A stretch of DNA of 64,000 nucleotides from positions 128,535,641-128,599,640 of the forward strand of contig NC_061862.1 in NCBI RefSeq assembly GCF_907164915.1. Reading direction: 5' to 3'. This document shows, one piece after another, positions 1-10,832 of the stretch. The stretch comes from Impatiens glandulifera. Its lineage: Eukaryota > Streptophyta > Magnoliopsida > Ericales > Balsaminaceae. How positions within the stretch are numbered: position 1 is the first letter of the stretch; every line of letters starts with the position of its first letter. The notes beneath the pieces were generated by a model. It did not search any database and was not told where the DNA came from. It worked only from the letters and a program-made list of their open reading frames with translations. The translations under genes and the position numbers were made by a program.

Positions 1-430
1 TCTTCCGCCGATCTTCTTATTCCGCCCATTTTCTGATTCCGCCGATCATCCGCCCCAATCAGTTAAGTTCTTCTTCCCTCTTCTCTGTTCCATCCGTTTC
101 TCTTATTCTGCCGACCAACATTCCGATCACCGCCGCGTTGCCTTCCGATCAATGAGGTAAGTTCTTCTCTTTTTCCTCATTTCGGTTTTCTGAAATATTT
201 TAGTGCCCATGCAATTGATTAGGTTAGTCTGATAATTTGTTAGGTTAGTATTTTTCATTGATTAGGTTGTTGTGAAACAATTTCAATGTATTGACGTTAG
301 TTTGATGTTTTTGCAAATCTAATGAAATATCCTGAAATCAAAAGTTTGAAACTGTTGTTTGAATTGGATTTATAGCAGCAACGTTATTGTTCTATTCCTG
401 AAAGTTAGAATCATAGTAGCCATTACTTAG

Positions 431-1932
431 TATTTCGAGGAGGAGACGGGGCAAGAACAAAAATAAGGCAGTTGGTAGATTGCAAGCGGGGCAAAAGATG
501 AATCTTCAATTTAACCCGGTAGATGGTAAACCAATGTGCGAGAATAGGACAACTTGGTCGAGGCATATTGGGAGTGTCATTCGAGACTCCAATGCACTAC
601 CTCACAGGACTTTGCGTTGGTCGGACCTGAGCTCTACATAGCTAGATCACATATGGATGGCTATCACGGTAACTTTTTATATTATTAAGTCCATTATGTA
701 TTTATCACAATCTATAATCATTTTAATGTTGACTATTTAGGATCCTTTCGTGGCTGTGGGGGAGGACATCAACAACTATCGAAGACAAGGTTTATTTCAA
801 GAAAAAAAATTATGGGATAGATGGAGATGTCATTGGAATACCATGTACATTAAAGCCCGTGAAGGTAACGAGCAAGCGATTAAGACAAATCCCCCTCCCG
901 AGATCGAAATAAGTGATTGGCATTATCTACTTGATCGTCGCTTTCTCACTCTGGAATTCAAGGTAAATTAAAGTTTTTAAAAAGAGCTCTTACATTAATC
1001 ATTCATTAAACACAAATGTTTTCTTATTTGCAGAAAACAAGTACTGTGAATGCGCAAAATATGTCGCGTGTTGTGTACAAGAATCATGCGGGCAACATCT
1101 CATTTTCGCAAGTGGAGAAGCAAATGGTTCGTTTTATCATTGAATAACAAAGTTTATAATGTTATTACGTTTTTATTAATTATTAAATTTGTACAGGAGA
1201 AGACTACCGGTACGTCGCCTAATTTTGCGGAATTATTTCTGCACACTCATACAAAGAAACCAACCGTGTAAGATCCAAATCCGGAGGTTCCCCCTATTAT
1301 TCAAGAAAAAGTGGTAAGTCATGTTTATTAGTTTTATTTATTTTATGTATGTAATATTCAAATTTAATTTGTGTTTGTAGACTGCCTTGCGAACTACTAT
1401 AGAAGAAGACCCGAATAGAAATGAATTGTAGTTGGCTGAGTGCGCATTCGGGTCTCAAGGACATGGGCGAGTTGTGGGTTTGGGCTCCGGTGTTACACCT
1501 AGATCTTTTAGAGCTGATGCTCGTGGTGGTTCTAGCACACCGCGTAGTGACACGCAACATTTCCGTGAAGAAAATCGAATTTTACTTGAGGAGATGCAGA
1601 GGATGCGAGAGGAGCGTGCAGCAGAGAAGCTTTAGTCATGGAGAGAGTGTGAAGAAGCTTTACTCGAGCGTCAGATGAAGCGTGAGGAAGCACAAAGGCA
1701 GCGTGAAATGGAGCGCGAAGAATTACAAATGCAGCGTCAAGAGGAACGTGAAGAAGCTCGAAGGGAGAGACAACAATCATTGGTAGAGCGTGATAGAATG
1801 CGAGATGAGATGATTGAAATGAGATCGACGATAAACTTCTTATTATCCATGATTCCCGGTGCTCAACGTCCACCTGCCCCTCCCACTAGAGATGATGCCC
1901 CTCCCACTAGAGATGATGCCCCTTCCACTTGA
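431..1932 (+). pseudogene. Plant transposase, Ptta/En/Spm type (TnpA-like), broken
   Basis: Five exons can be read with consensus splice sites: about 431-668, 741-962, 1034-1126, 1197-1313 and 1381-1932 (introns begin GT and end AG). Exon 1 encodes GQKMNLQFNPVDGKP, followed by WSRHIGSVIRD. Later exons give W-rich DRWRCHW, NHAGNISFSQVEKQM and TGTSPNFAELFLHTHTKK, matching the signature of the Ptta/En/Spm plant transposase family. The last exon is a long charged coiled coil (E/R/Q repeats, about 1560-1850) ending in a duplicated APPTRDD repeat. In-frame stops lie near 640, 1268, 1428 and 1633, so the copy is dead. In CACTA elements this accessory protein binds subterminal repeats; those repeats lie just downstream. 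Confidence 0.75.
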
Positions 1933-2179
1933 TCGTCGCTTTCCCACATGAATTATGGTTAGTTGAAATGTTATTTGAAGTACTTTAATTAATGGTTTTT
2001 GTGGATTTATGATATGATTGTAGTTTGTGATATGATTGTAGTTTGTGGATGGATTGTAGTTTGTGGATGATTATTGTTTTGAATTAATGATTGTGGTTTT
2101 GGGTTTTGGTTATTGATGATTGTGCTTTTTTGTTTTTGGTTATTGATGATTGTGGTTTTATATAGGTAAAAAATTGGAG

Positions 2180-2640
2180 AAATAAAAACGATTATGGTTT
2201 AGTAACGGATAAATAAATTAAAAAACTGTTACTATAAACCTGACTGTAACGATTTAACAAATAAAAAACCGTCACAGAAACAACATAGGTATCAGTAACA
2301 GTTTTTGAAAACCGTTGCAGATACTACTGTCTATCAGTAACGGTTTTAAGCCGGCAGAACCGTTACTATTATTCCTTTAATATCAATAACGGTTTTCGAA
2401 AACCGTTACTGATACCTATGTTGTTTCTGTGACGGTTTTAAGACGGCTAGAATCGTTACTGTTGTTCCTTAACTATCAGTAACGGTTTTCGAACGTTGTT
2501 ACTGATAAATGTGAAGTTTTTGTAACGTACTTTTTAGTAACGATTGGTAACGGTTTTATTTGTCGTTACAATTATGTTTCAGTAACGGCGTTCAATGCTT
2601 TTAGTAACGGTTTTCGCCTTTACTAATACCTCTTTTTTTA
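2180..2640. repeat. CACTA subterminal palindromic repeats
   Basis: At least eight copies, in both orientations, of a motif around AGTAACGGTTTT. Several form perfect palindromes such as AACGGTTTTCGAAAACCGTT (2391-2410). Such inverted subterminal repeats are the binding sites of TnpA-type proteins in CACTA elements, which fits the upstream transposase relic. Confidence 0.75.
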
Positions 2641-2646
2641 CTATAA

Positions 2647-2989
2647 GGTTAATATAATATCTATAATTTAAATATATAATTTTATATAACATATAATAGA
2701 GTAAACTTTTTATATTTAACAATTATGTTATTGTTATTATATGAATTTTCATATAAAATTAGTGCAATGTCAATAAATTATATATAAAATATATAATTTT
2801 ATATAACAGTCAACATATATAATATTTCTTTTCTAACCTGTTTAATTATAGGTTTAAACATATAGCTTGATTCTTGTGGACAACTTATCTTCTTATAAAT
2901 GTTCTCTATTTTCATAGTAAGTATTTAATTTGAATTTTTCTTAATTAATTCCTCTTCTTAATTATGTCTAGTAATATCCGAATTTCTAC
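2647..2989. other. AT-rich spacer, nothing recognised
   Basis: AT-rich sequence between the CACTA end and the copia relic. No reading frame, repeat or known element end was recognised. Confidence 0.5.
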
Positions 2990-4240
2990 AACTATTATAG
3001 TTTGGATCATGTGTGAGCTTCTCCGTGGAATAGAAACTTGACTGAGATTTGTAATATAATGGTTCTTCACAGTTTTGTCAATTTACTCCATTCATGTTGT
3101 TTTCAAACAATTAACTTCTTAGACGGGTTTTCCGTGAATGATATACTACTTTGAAATATGCCATTTTTTCCATTAGTTTTCAATAATTCAAAAAAGATTT
3201 GTCTTTATTCATGTACCAATCTCCATAAATTACATCATTATTTCTTGTCTATGTGAATAATATTATATTCAATAGTCATTCATCCTTCATATCTCCTTCA
3301 TAATCTCTCAACTTAATCACATTTCTCCCCTAAAAGATTTAGGTACACTACACTATTTTTTTTTAATTGAAGTTCATCAATCTACTCCCGATATTTTTCT
3401 CTCTCAATCAAATTATATTCATGACATTCTTATCTAAGTCAATATGAATAACTCAAAATCTCTTAATACGCTAATTTTTTCTTAGTCATCTTTATCTCAT
3501 TACGATGAAAACACTCTTCCTGATCCATTTATGTAGTGCGGCATTGTTGTTGCTCTCCAATACCTGAACTAGCCTTTGTTGTGAACTTTACTTTCCAATT
3601 CACGTCCTCTCTTATCACAACTCAATGGTATGCACTAAAAAGAATTCTATGATATCTTTGTCATACTCCTCATTATTGACCTCTAACTCATCCACCATCT
3701 TCTCTCGATTTATCTACCTATTCAAACTACAATTGAGTTGGTTGTTTGGCCAATCATTCTTCCACAATTGGCTATTGTATATTTTCTTGGTGACAATCTT
3801 ATCTCTTAGAATTCAAAGAAAGAACATGTCATTGATTAGTCTAATACCGAGTCTAAATATTGAGTTCATCTCCTGACACTACAAACTCATCCGACTCCAA
3901 GTCTTGATACGTTAACTTTGCATCTCCCCTCCTCAACCTTCCCACTCTATGACGTCACAACAATGGTGATGGATTTCTCTCAGCCAATCCAATTTTTTCA
4001 TGCTCATACAAAACATATAGAGATTGATTTTCATTTAGTTCGTGAACATGTTGCTCATTAATATATCTTCGTCCAATACATACTTACGGATGATCAGATT
4101 ATCGATATCCTCACTAAACAACTTGCATCAAACCGATTTGTATTATTACATAACAAATTCGCAATGTGCCTCCGTATTTTACTTGAGAGAAGGTATTAAA
4201 GATTCTACATTTAAAAATAAAGAGCAACCCATTTGAGTCT
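2990..4240 (+). pseudogene. Ty1/copia pol 3' relic (RT to RNase H)
   Basis: Translation across shifting frames recovers copia landmarks. These are LKDLGTLHYF followed by IEVHQS (reverse transcriptase, near 3330-3380), YIHDIL, ALQYL, and WYALKRI (near 3625-3650). RNase H pieces include GYCIFLGDNLISW-like and SHTKHIEIDFHLVREHVAH (about 3770-4060). DDQIIDILTKQLAS near 4093-4130 is the usual end of copia pol. A purine run, TTGAGAGAAGG, before TATTAAAG near 4190 may be the PPT and a mutated LTR start. Stops and frameshifts are everywhere. A near-identical copy of the last ~600 bp sits at 63380-64000. Confidence 0.7.
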
Positions 4241-6672
4241 CTTTATTTTAATCAATAATCTCTTAAAGTAAATTTAAAATCTTTACATACTCTAACTCTT
4301 TAGAATTAAATTTAGTTACCAAAAAATAATTACACAAATTTAAATATCTGATTAAGATAGCTTAGACTTTTTAGAGTTACTATTACGTTTTCTCTATGAG
4401 AAACTCGAAAAAATAATGTTTTTGGTAATGAAATGCGAAAATGAAAATATTTGTCATTCATAGATAAAACCGTTTTTGTTTCCATTTTTATTTGAAATCT
4501 AAGTTGAAAGACATCCAGATCCTAACATGCATCTAAGTTCAAATCATTCTCATTCGTAACATGCACTTTGGTTTAGATAATTCAAATTTTCATCATGTGT
4601 CTAGACTCAAATAATATGCGTTCCTATCATGTTTTTATGTATTGAATCCTGCATCTTTATTCCTATATATCATATATTAATATATTGTATATGTTCATAT
4701 CATGGGTCTAGGTATAGAAGTCATTTTTAATACTTTCATGCATCTAATTTATGCATAGGATATTGAAATAAATGAATTTAATGGATTCAGGAGGACCTCG
4801 TCTTATAAATGTTGTAAGATAACTTGGAATTCAAATCTTTGTGTCAAATTCAAATCTTCTATCAGGATATCTTCTAAGTAGCACATATCCAATCCATAAT
4901 AAGTAAATAGTAAATAAAAAATGACGAATTTTACTAGCCACTATATAGTTTTTGTTCAACTATATTGAGCTTGTTTAATTTTTATTTTTTATAAAGTAAA
5001 AGAAGATTGGTTATTGGTTGAATGTATTGTTTATATTATTTTAAATGAACAAAGTTTATAGAATGTCACTTTAATTAACCTTTTGCTTAATTTGAAGAAA
5101 GTTGTTGGAATACGGCTTTCATGAACCTAGTTCTTAGTTTGAGATGTTTTGATATACACAACCATTTTTAGATGTTGTTTCTTTTAACCTAATAAATATA
5201 ACTCTATTTAATTTATATCTTTTTATGTATTTCTCAATTAATTTTGAAAAATTAAATAATAAGATTTGAAATAGAGAGTAAATAAAAACTGATAGAATTT
5301 TACTTGCCACTAAAATATTTTTGTTAAGTTATTTTTATTATTGAAAGTTAGAATTATCACAAACATAATATTAATTCACTCCAACTTAAAACGTTTTAAC
5401 ATGAAATAAAACACGTAATTTTTAATTTCTTCGAAACCACTTTTGTCACATTAACTTTTTTAGTGAGTTGTTTTTGTTAAGTTATATTTTCCAATATTAT
5501 CTACTTTAATTTTTATAATGTAACAAAATCTTGGTTAAATATATTGTTTTTCGTATTTAAAATTAAATATGTTATTTGTGGGTATTTAAAATGAAGAAAC
5601 TGTATGGGATGCGGCTTGGATCAACTTGATACTTAATTTGAAGAATATTTTCAGCATCTCTAATGAACTTGATGCTTAATTTAAGATGTTAATAGATATT
5701 AAAATCATGTAATTATTTAATTTATCTGTATTTTAGGTATTCATATTGATTATTTCTCAAATAAATAGAAAAGAATAGGTAATAATGTTTGATTTTTTTT
5801 ATTAATTTTATTAACCATTGAAATGTTTATGTTAAAGCTTTATTGAGCCAATATTGTCTAATTTTTAATTTTAATAAAGTACTATACTATACACACCCAC
5901 GTTTCTTGGATATGGTTTCTCTTAAAAGTAAGTAATAATGTTTGAAGTAAAGAGTATATAAAAAATTATGTTTGGAATGTGTTTTATTAAGCTATATTGA
6001 GCCAATATTGTATCATTTTTTAAAGTCATAGAAGCCCTGTTTAATGTGTTGTTTGTCGTATTTGAAATGAAGATTTTATTTTATTTAGGATATTGGGAAA
6101 TAATATAATCACGTTTTTTAGATGTCGTTTCTCTAAACTTAATTCGTTTAATGTATTTTTATAATTATTTTCTTTTCGTTCATCCATTTTTGTTTGTCTT
6201 TACAGTTCTAAAGTCATTATACCATCACATTTTTCATGATTCTTGATTTTTCAATAAACTTATAAAATTGTTAGAAAAATAAAAGAACTGTATTAATTGG
6301 CATAGAATTCTATTTTGATTAAAAATCTGGCCTCCTTTATTACCATTAAACTTCTTCCTTTTTTGTTAGTATAGATAAACATTAAAAAAAATATTAATTT
6401 ACTTTTATTGAAAATTAAATGTCGTTTTGAACATTTTCATATATAGTTTTATTTGAGAAATTGTAACACATTTTAACATCTTGTTATTTGTAAATGTAAA
6501 TAAAAAATAATTCAAACTCTCTTCATGTGTAATTAGGATGGATATTATTTGGGAATTATCTTGTAAGAATCTTTAGATTTTTACTATCTTCAAATATAAA
6601 AAATCTCTTTATGGTATAATATCTTTTCATCAATTAGTGTAGAGATTTTTTACAATAATGCTCTTAAACTCT
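4241..6672. repeat. AT-rich intergenic DNA with degenerate ~510-bp tandem repeat
   Basis: No gene is visible. Between about 4920 and 6180 a loose repeat can be followed by the words TTGTT(A/C)A(A/G) followed by TATATTGAGC(C/T) and GAATTTTACT(A/T)GCCACT. Anchors lie near 4952, 5321, 5474, 5829 and 5984, so alternate anchors are spaced 522, 508 and 510 bp. The copies are strongly diverged. The rest is plain AT-rich sequence. Confidence 0.45.
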
Positions 6673-6897
6673 TTAGACTATCCACAGCAGGGTGTCAAAT
6701 AAGGTATCAAATGGGTGTTAAAATAATATCAAATGGTGCAGCAAAGTATCAAAATTAAGTGTAAAAATATGGGTATCAAATTTTGATACGGGACCAAATT
6801 TGATGTGGCCCAATCACAGCATTCCAAGTGGCAGCGCTGGTGGTTACTTTTTTGTTTTTGTTTTCTTTTTTAAATACACTTTTGCTTAATAATTGAT

Positions 6898-6900
<3 letters not shown>

Positions 6901-6935
<35 letters not shown>
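6901..6935. repeat. (TA)n microsatellite
   Basis: Uninterrupted TA dinucleotide run of about 17 units inside the Harbinger MITE. Confidence 0.95.
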
Positions 6936-6937
<2 letters not shown>

Positions 6938-7062
6938 TTATTTTTTATTTTTAGAGATCTATAAATAGAGATTTGGTTTGTGTCATTTGTACACCAAAAA
7001 ATTTCTGAAATTTTCCACCATATTATCATTCTTGTTTGTATCACCTTTCTTCATATCATCAT

Positions 7063-7206
7063 ATGGATATTCCCCCAAACCTTTTCAATCTCGAAGAGAT
7101 TCAACAACAATGGGAGTTGGAGGAATCTTTACTCAAAAGGCAAAAAGAAATTCTCGAAGAGCTTCAAAGGCGAAACAATCGATCACGTAAAAGAAATTAT
7201 GTATAA
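7063..7206 (+). pseudogene. Harbinger transposase N-terminal remnant (47 aa)
   Basis: Short ORF starting MDIPPNLFNLEEIQQQW, rich in E/Q/L (amphipathic helix), and ending RRNNRSRKRNYV before a TAA. The basic RxRxRxYV stretch resembles the region preceding the catalytic domain of plant Harbinger (ALP1-like) transposases, but no catalytic part follows. Its position inside the TTA-flanked MITE supports a leftover of the autonomous parent. The family call rests on context more than on the short sequence. Confidence 0.45.
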
Positions 7207-7364
7207 ATGATGTAGAAGTGAGAGAAAGTGAAAATAATTTTGATACCTTAAATAACACTCTGATTTAGGATATGCTAAAAAGTGGGTGTTAAAATAGGTG
7301 TTAAACTGACGTGGCAGGGTATTAAATGAAAAAAATTGATACCCTGCTGTGGATATTCTTAGTG

Positions 7365-7375
7365 TATATATATAT
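7365..7375 (+). promoter_or_regulatory. TATA box, zinc-finger copy 1
   Basis: TATATATATAT 88 bp before the ATG at 7453 and only 4 bp after the MITE target duplication, so all sequence immediately upstream of the core promoter is transposon DNA. Confidence 0.6.
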
Positions 7376-7452
7376 TGTAAAACAACTTAGTCTCTTCACA
7401 CTCACACATATCATCTTCCTTCCTAACATCAAGAGAAAAATATTTTTAGAAG

Positions 7453-7809
7453 ATGGAGGGCAGTCATGAAGTGAAGGAGGGAGACGATGTTGTTGTGGAA
7501 GGTCCAACCACTGGATCTGAGTGGGTTCTTAACATGGAACCCTTGAATGAACACAACCTGGTTGGCTCTAGTGTGTTGGATTCCTCCTCTCTCTTGGAGG
7601 AAAATAAGGTAGAGTTACCTTCTCAGAAAAGATCTTTCTCTTGCGACTATTGTAACCTATCTTTCTAGGATTTCCGTGCTTTGGGAGGGCACCAAACTTT
7701 GCATAAGCGTGAGCGTGACCTCGTAAACAAAGAATTTGAGTTGCGTAGGTATTACCAGTCCCCTCCTCCTGCATACCATCACTACCCTTACACACATCAC
7801 CTTGAATAA
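7453..7809 (+). pseudogene. C2H2 zinc-finger gene copy 1, truncated, stop in finger
   Basis: Starts MEGSHEVKEGDD. The finger begins FSCDYCNLSF, then an in-frame TAG (7666-7668; copy 3 has TCG for Ser) interrupts it before DFRALGGHQTLHKRER. Reading through, the frame ends HHLE-stop at 7809 because the tandem-duplication junction removed the 3' half of the gene, including the EAR tail. Any product would be a 71-residue peptide without a complete finger. It would be non-functional as a DNA-binding repressor. Confidence 0.85.
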
Positions 7810-7918
7810 CACTCTACTGTAGGATATGCTAAAAAGTGGGTGTTAAAATAAGTGTTAAGCTGACGTGGCAAGGTATTAAATGAAAAAATTTGATACCCTG
7901 CTGTGGATAGTCTTAGTG

Positions 7919-7929
7919 TATATATATAT
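7919..7929 (+). promoter_or_regulatory. TATA box, zinc-finger copy 2
   Basis: Same TATATATATAT as unit 1, 88 bp before the ATG at 8007, duplicated with the 554-bp unit. Confidence 0.55.
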
Positions 7930-8006
7930 TGTAAAACACCTTAGTCTCTTCACACTCACACATATCATTTTCCTTCCTAACATCGAGAGAAAAATATTTT
8001 TAGAAG

Positions 8007-8363
8007 ATGGAGGGCAGTCATGAAGTGAAGGAGGGAGACGATGTTGTTATGGAAGGTTCAACCACTGGATCTGAGCCGGTTCTTAACATGGAACCCTTGA
8101 ATGAACACAACCCGGTTGGCTCTAGTGTGTTGGATTCCTCCTCTCTCTTGGAGGAAAATAAGGTAGAGTTACCATCTCAAAAAAGGTCTTTCTCTTGCGA
8201 CTATTTTAATCTATCTTTCTTGGATTTCCGTGCTTTGGGAGGGAACCAAACTTTGCATAAGCGTGAGCGTGACCTTGTAAACAAGGAATTTGAGTTGCGT
8301 AGGTATTATCAGTTCCCTCCTCCCGCATACCGTCACTACCCTTACACCCATCACCTTGAATAA
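8007..8363 (+). CDS. C2H2 zinc-finger-like protein copy 2, finger residues lost
   Basis: Open 118-residue frame from the same start as copy 1. The single finger has CDYF where CDYC is expected and GGNQ where GGHQ is expected, so two of the four zinc ligands (second Cys and first His) are missing. It ends HHLE at the duplication junction and has no EAR tail. The frame is intact and has its own TATA box, so it may be transcribed and translated, but it should not fold as a zinc finger. It could be a neutral relic or a decoy protein; nothing in the sequence favours a new function. Confidence 0.6.
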   Translation: MEGSHEVKEGDDVVMEGSTTGSEPVLNMEPLNEHNPVGSSVLDSSSLLEENKVELPSQKRSFSCDYFNLSFLDFRALGGNQTLHKRERDLVNKEFELRRYYQFPPPAYRHYPYTHHLE

Positions 8364-8472
8364 CACTCTGCTGTAGGATATGTTAAAAAGTGGGTGTTAA
8401 AATAGGTGTTAAGTTGACGTGGCCAGGTATTAAATGAAAAAATTTGATACCCTGCTGTGGATAGTCTTAGTG

Positions 8473-8483
8473 TATATATATAT
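8473..8483 (+). promoter_or_regulatory. TATA box, zinc-finger copy 3
   Basis: TATATATATAT 88 bp before the ATG at 8561. It is the third copy of the same promoter unit. Confidence 0.55.
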
Positions 8484-8560
8484 TGTAAAATACATTAGTC
8501 TCTTCACACTCACATATATCATCTTCCTTCCTAACATCGAGAGAAAAATATTTTTAGAAG

Positions 8561-9391
8561 ATGGAGGGAATTCATGAAGTGAAGGAGGGAGACGATGTTG
8601 TGGAAGGTCCAACCACTGGATCTGAGCCGGTTCTTAACATGGAACCCTTGAGTGAACACAACCCGGTTGGCTCTAGTGTGTTGGATTCCTCCTCTCTCTT
8701 GGAGGAAAATAAGGTAGAGTTACCTTCTCAGAAAAGGTTTTTCTCTTGCGACTATTGTAACCTATCTTTCTCGGATTTCCGTGCTTTGGGAGGGCACCAA
8801 ACTTTGCATAAGCGTGAGCGTGACCTCGTAAACAAGGAATTTGAGTTGCATAGGTATTACTAGTCCCCTCCTCCCGCATATCGTCACTACCCTTACACCC
8901 ATCACCATTCACCTATGTTTTCTTCCGCATTAAACAGAACTTCTCCATTAAGGTTAAGATACACTAATAAGCCATTTCCTTTAGGGTTTCAAATGGGTTC
9001 TTATACCAATGGGCCTCCATTTAATGGGTCAAACAATCATAATGGATCAATTTTTTTGTCCTTTTCTAGTCCAAGATCCCCAATCATGCCTCACAACTAT
9101 GTGTCCCCACAACCACTATACTCAAGTAGGTTTAGGAGTACTGGAGTGTATCATGCAAACATTAATGGTGGTGGTGGTAGTGGCAGTGGTGGAGGCAATA
9201 ACATCAATATTGCACCACCATTTAGGTTCCCGGGAAGTATTAGGAACCATGGAGGAGGTGTGTCGAGGTATCTTTCAGAGCCACTGAATCCCCATGGGAA
9301 TAGCACTATGGATGCAGGCTTTCTCAATCTTGTTAATGGATCTGTGGAAGGTGATGGTGGAGGTGAACTTGATTTGGATCTGAAACTTTGA
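8561..9391 (+). pseudogene. C2H2/EAR zinc-finger repressor gene (ZFP3/4-like), copy 3, premature stop
   Basis: The only copy with the full gene length (276 codons plus stop). The single finger CDYC-N11-12-GGHQTLH keeps all ligands (C-X2-C-X12-H-X3-H) and a plant RALGGH motif in place of QALGGH. The frame then meets TAG at 8861-8863 where copies 1 and 2 have CAG (Gln). It continues in the same frame through a Ser/Asn/Gly-rich region with a poly-Gly run to a C-terminal LDLDLKL, the EAR repression motif that recruits TOPLESS-type co-repressors. Single-finger EAR proteins of this type are nuclear transcriptional repressors. The stop separates the finger from the EAR motif; unless it is read through or is a sequencing error, the protein cannot repress. 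The downstream ATG at 8915 opens the rest as a separate frame, but that is just the tail of this gene. Confidence 0.8.
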
Positions 9392-10612
9392 AAGATGTGA
9401 TTTGTTTCATTTCCTTCTTTTTTTTCAAGGACTTTTTTTTTATTTGTTGTTGTTGTAGTTTAAGAAAAAAGAAGTTGAATAATTGTGATGGCATTTCTTA
9501 TTAGTTTTTATGGTTTTTTTAAATGGGATGTAACATGTTCTTGGTTTTTAATATAATTTATTTTTTATTTAATGATTATTCATCTTATTTTATTGTAAAT
9601 TCCGAAAACACATCCACACGACAAAATAAATTAGTAATAATAATGCAAAACGCTGAATTAGGAAGACATGTTTATTTGTTTTATAATTCTCATATCCTCC
9701 CAAATCAATCAAATATGTTATTAAAAATATTGTATTAACTAATTTCCTCCCTATTTATGAAATAAACATAAGCTATTTGTTATTTACCACACAAATGTTA
9801 CAAAATATAGAGAAGCAATAAATACATTTTTCACTCTTCAATCACTACACCAAAATTGATTTTTATAAGCACATAAAACCGTTTTTTTCTAGCGCATAAA
9901 ATCGTGCGATGCTTCACATATTGTAGTTTAAACTTTAATGTGGAGTCCACCAATGTTTATGTTAAGACATAAATTTGTGTAGTTAATAATTATGAGCTGG
10001 TAAATCTATTTTAGATGTTGTTATTATTCTTAAATTTATTTTACTATTATTTTATTTAATGTATTATCAATACTTAAACTAAATATTTAAAATCAAAATT
10101 ATAAATTTCAATTCTCAAATTATTATATAATTTCATACACACCTCTTTTAAAAAGTCAATAATTAAATATCTATTAATCAAATTTCAATTCCAAATAAGC
10201 AAGTTAATAGAATCTACTCATCAAAGGATGAGAAATGAGCAGCAATAGAAAGTTCAGGGGAAATAATTGCAAATAACAAAAAGAAAGATTGAAGTATTTA
10301 AATTTGATTTCAGAACATTAATGTAAAAATAAATAATTATAAGATGTCGGAGTGCTTCGTAGACAGCATAATTAAATACAAAAACCACGTCAATTTTAGG
10401 TGAAATGGTTGATTCTAGGAAGATCCCTTAACTATTGAAGATCTTTCCCTAATGTCGCACCTCCCATTGAGCCAACACCCACACAAATTTAATGAATAAA
10501 TAAGAAACTAAATAAATGTTTATATAACAACTCTATGTTTTCTTTTCCAATCACAAAAGAGATGTTCACTCTTTAGATTCAACTTATGTGCATATGCATT
10601 GCATCGTACTTT
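9392..10612. other. 3' flank of zinc-finger gene and intergenic DNA
   Basis: Begins with a T-rich stretch that probably holds the gene's 3' UTR. No further gene was recognised. At 9843 the sequence CACTACACCAAAATTG resembles one end of a CACTA element, but no matching right end or target duplication was found. The stretch ends at element A's target duplication, GTTAC. Confidence 0.5.
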
Positions 10613-10617
10613 GTTAC

Positions 10618-10832
10618 TGTAAAAATATGTTTATATTATATGTTTTTATAAGTTTATAGACTTATTAAAACCTGATAGATATTTCAGGGACTGTAACAGA
10701 TTTATTACATTAATAAAAGGGATCGAAGGCTCCCAAAGCCATTCATGTTTTTCTAAATCAGCTTCTTCATTCTTCTCAAACCTAATTCAACAAATCAATC
10801 CAAAGTTCAGAAACTTCACATGGTATCAGAGC
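10618..10832 (+). repeat. Element A 5' LTR plus primer binding site
   Basis: 203-bp LTR starting TGTAAAAATATG and ending CTTCACA. TGGTATCAGAGC (10821-10832) is complementary to the 3' end of initiator Met-tRNA, the common copia primer. Confidence 0.9.

Larger units (their letters stand above)
1..2646 (+). mobile_element. CACTA (En/Spm) transposon remnant, 3' portion
   Basis: A GC-richer 5' leader with repeated CCGCCGATC-like words (1-170) precedes a multi-exon transposase gene (431-1932). After it come subterminal palindromic repeats (2180-2640) and a T-rich end, CTCTTTTTTTACTATAAGG, that looks like a decayed CACTA 3' terminus (expected TTTTTTACTAGTG form). The 5' terminus is not visible and may lie before the window. 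The order leader, transposase, subterminal repeats, terminus is typical of this superfamily. The exact 3' end and any target duplication are uncertain because the terminal bases are mutated. Confidence 0.7.
6676..7358. mobile_element. PIF/Harbinger (Tourist-like) MITE, TSD TTA
   Basis: The left end GACTATCCACAGCAGGGT and the right end ACCCTGCTGTGGATATTC are near-perfect terminal inverted repeats. They are flanked by TTA on both sides (6673-6675 and 7359-7361), the target duplication of the PIF/Harbinger superfamily. The 683-bp interior keeps a small ORF (7063-7206) resembling the N-terminus of a Harbinger transposase and a (TA)n run. It reads as an internally deleted, non-autonomous element. 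The insertion lies directly upstream of the zinc-finger gene TATA box at 7365. Confidence 0.8.
7251..8906 (+). repeat. 554-bp tandem triplication of zinc-finger gene 5' half
   Basis: Units begin with AATAACACTC at 7251, 7805 and 8359, exactly 554 bp apart. Each contains the last ~108 bp of the Harbinger MITE, the TATA box, the leader and the first ~117 codons of the gene. Unit 3 lacks 3 nt and runs on into the full 3' half of the gene. The unit junction joins ATCACC of the gene to TT(A/G)AATAAC of the MITE, sharing ACC, so microhomology probably mediated the duplication after the MITE had inserted. Confidence 0.9.

Noticed and set aside
8915..9391. Separate gene starting at ATG 8915
   Set aside because: It is in the same frame as 8561-8863 and ends with the EAR motif expected at the tail of that protein; it is the second half of copy 3 after a single TAG.
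9843..9858. CACTA terminus CACTACACCAAAATTG
   Set aside because: No opposite terminus, subterminal repeats or target duplication could be matched; kept only as a note in the intergenic entry.
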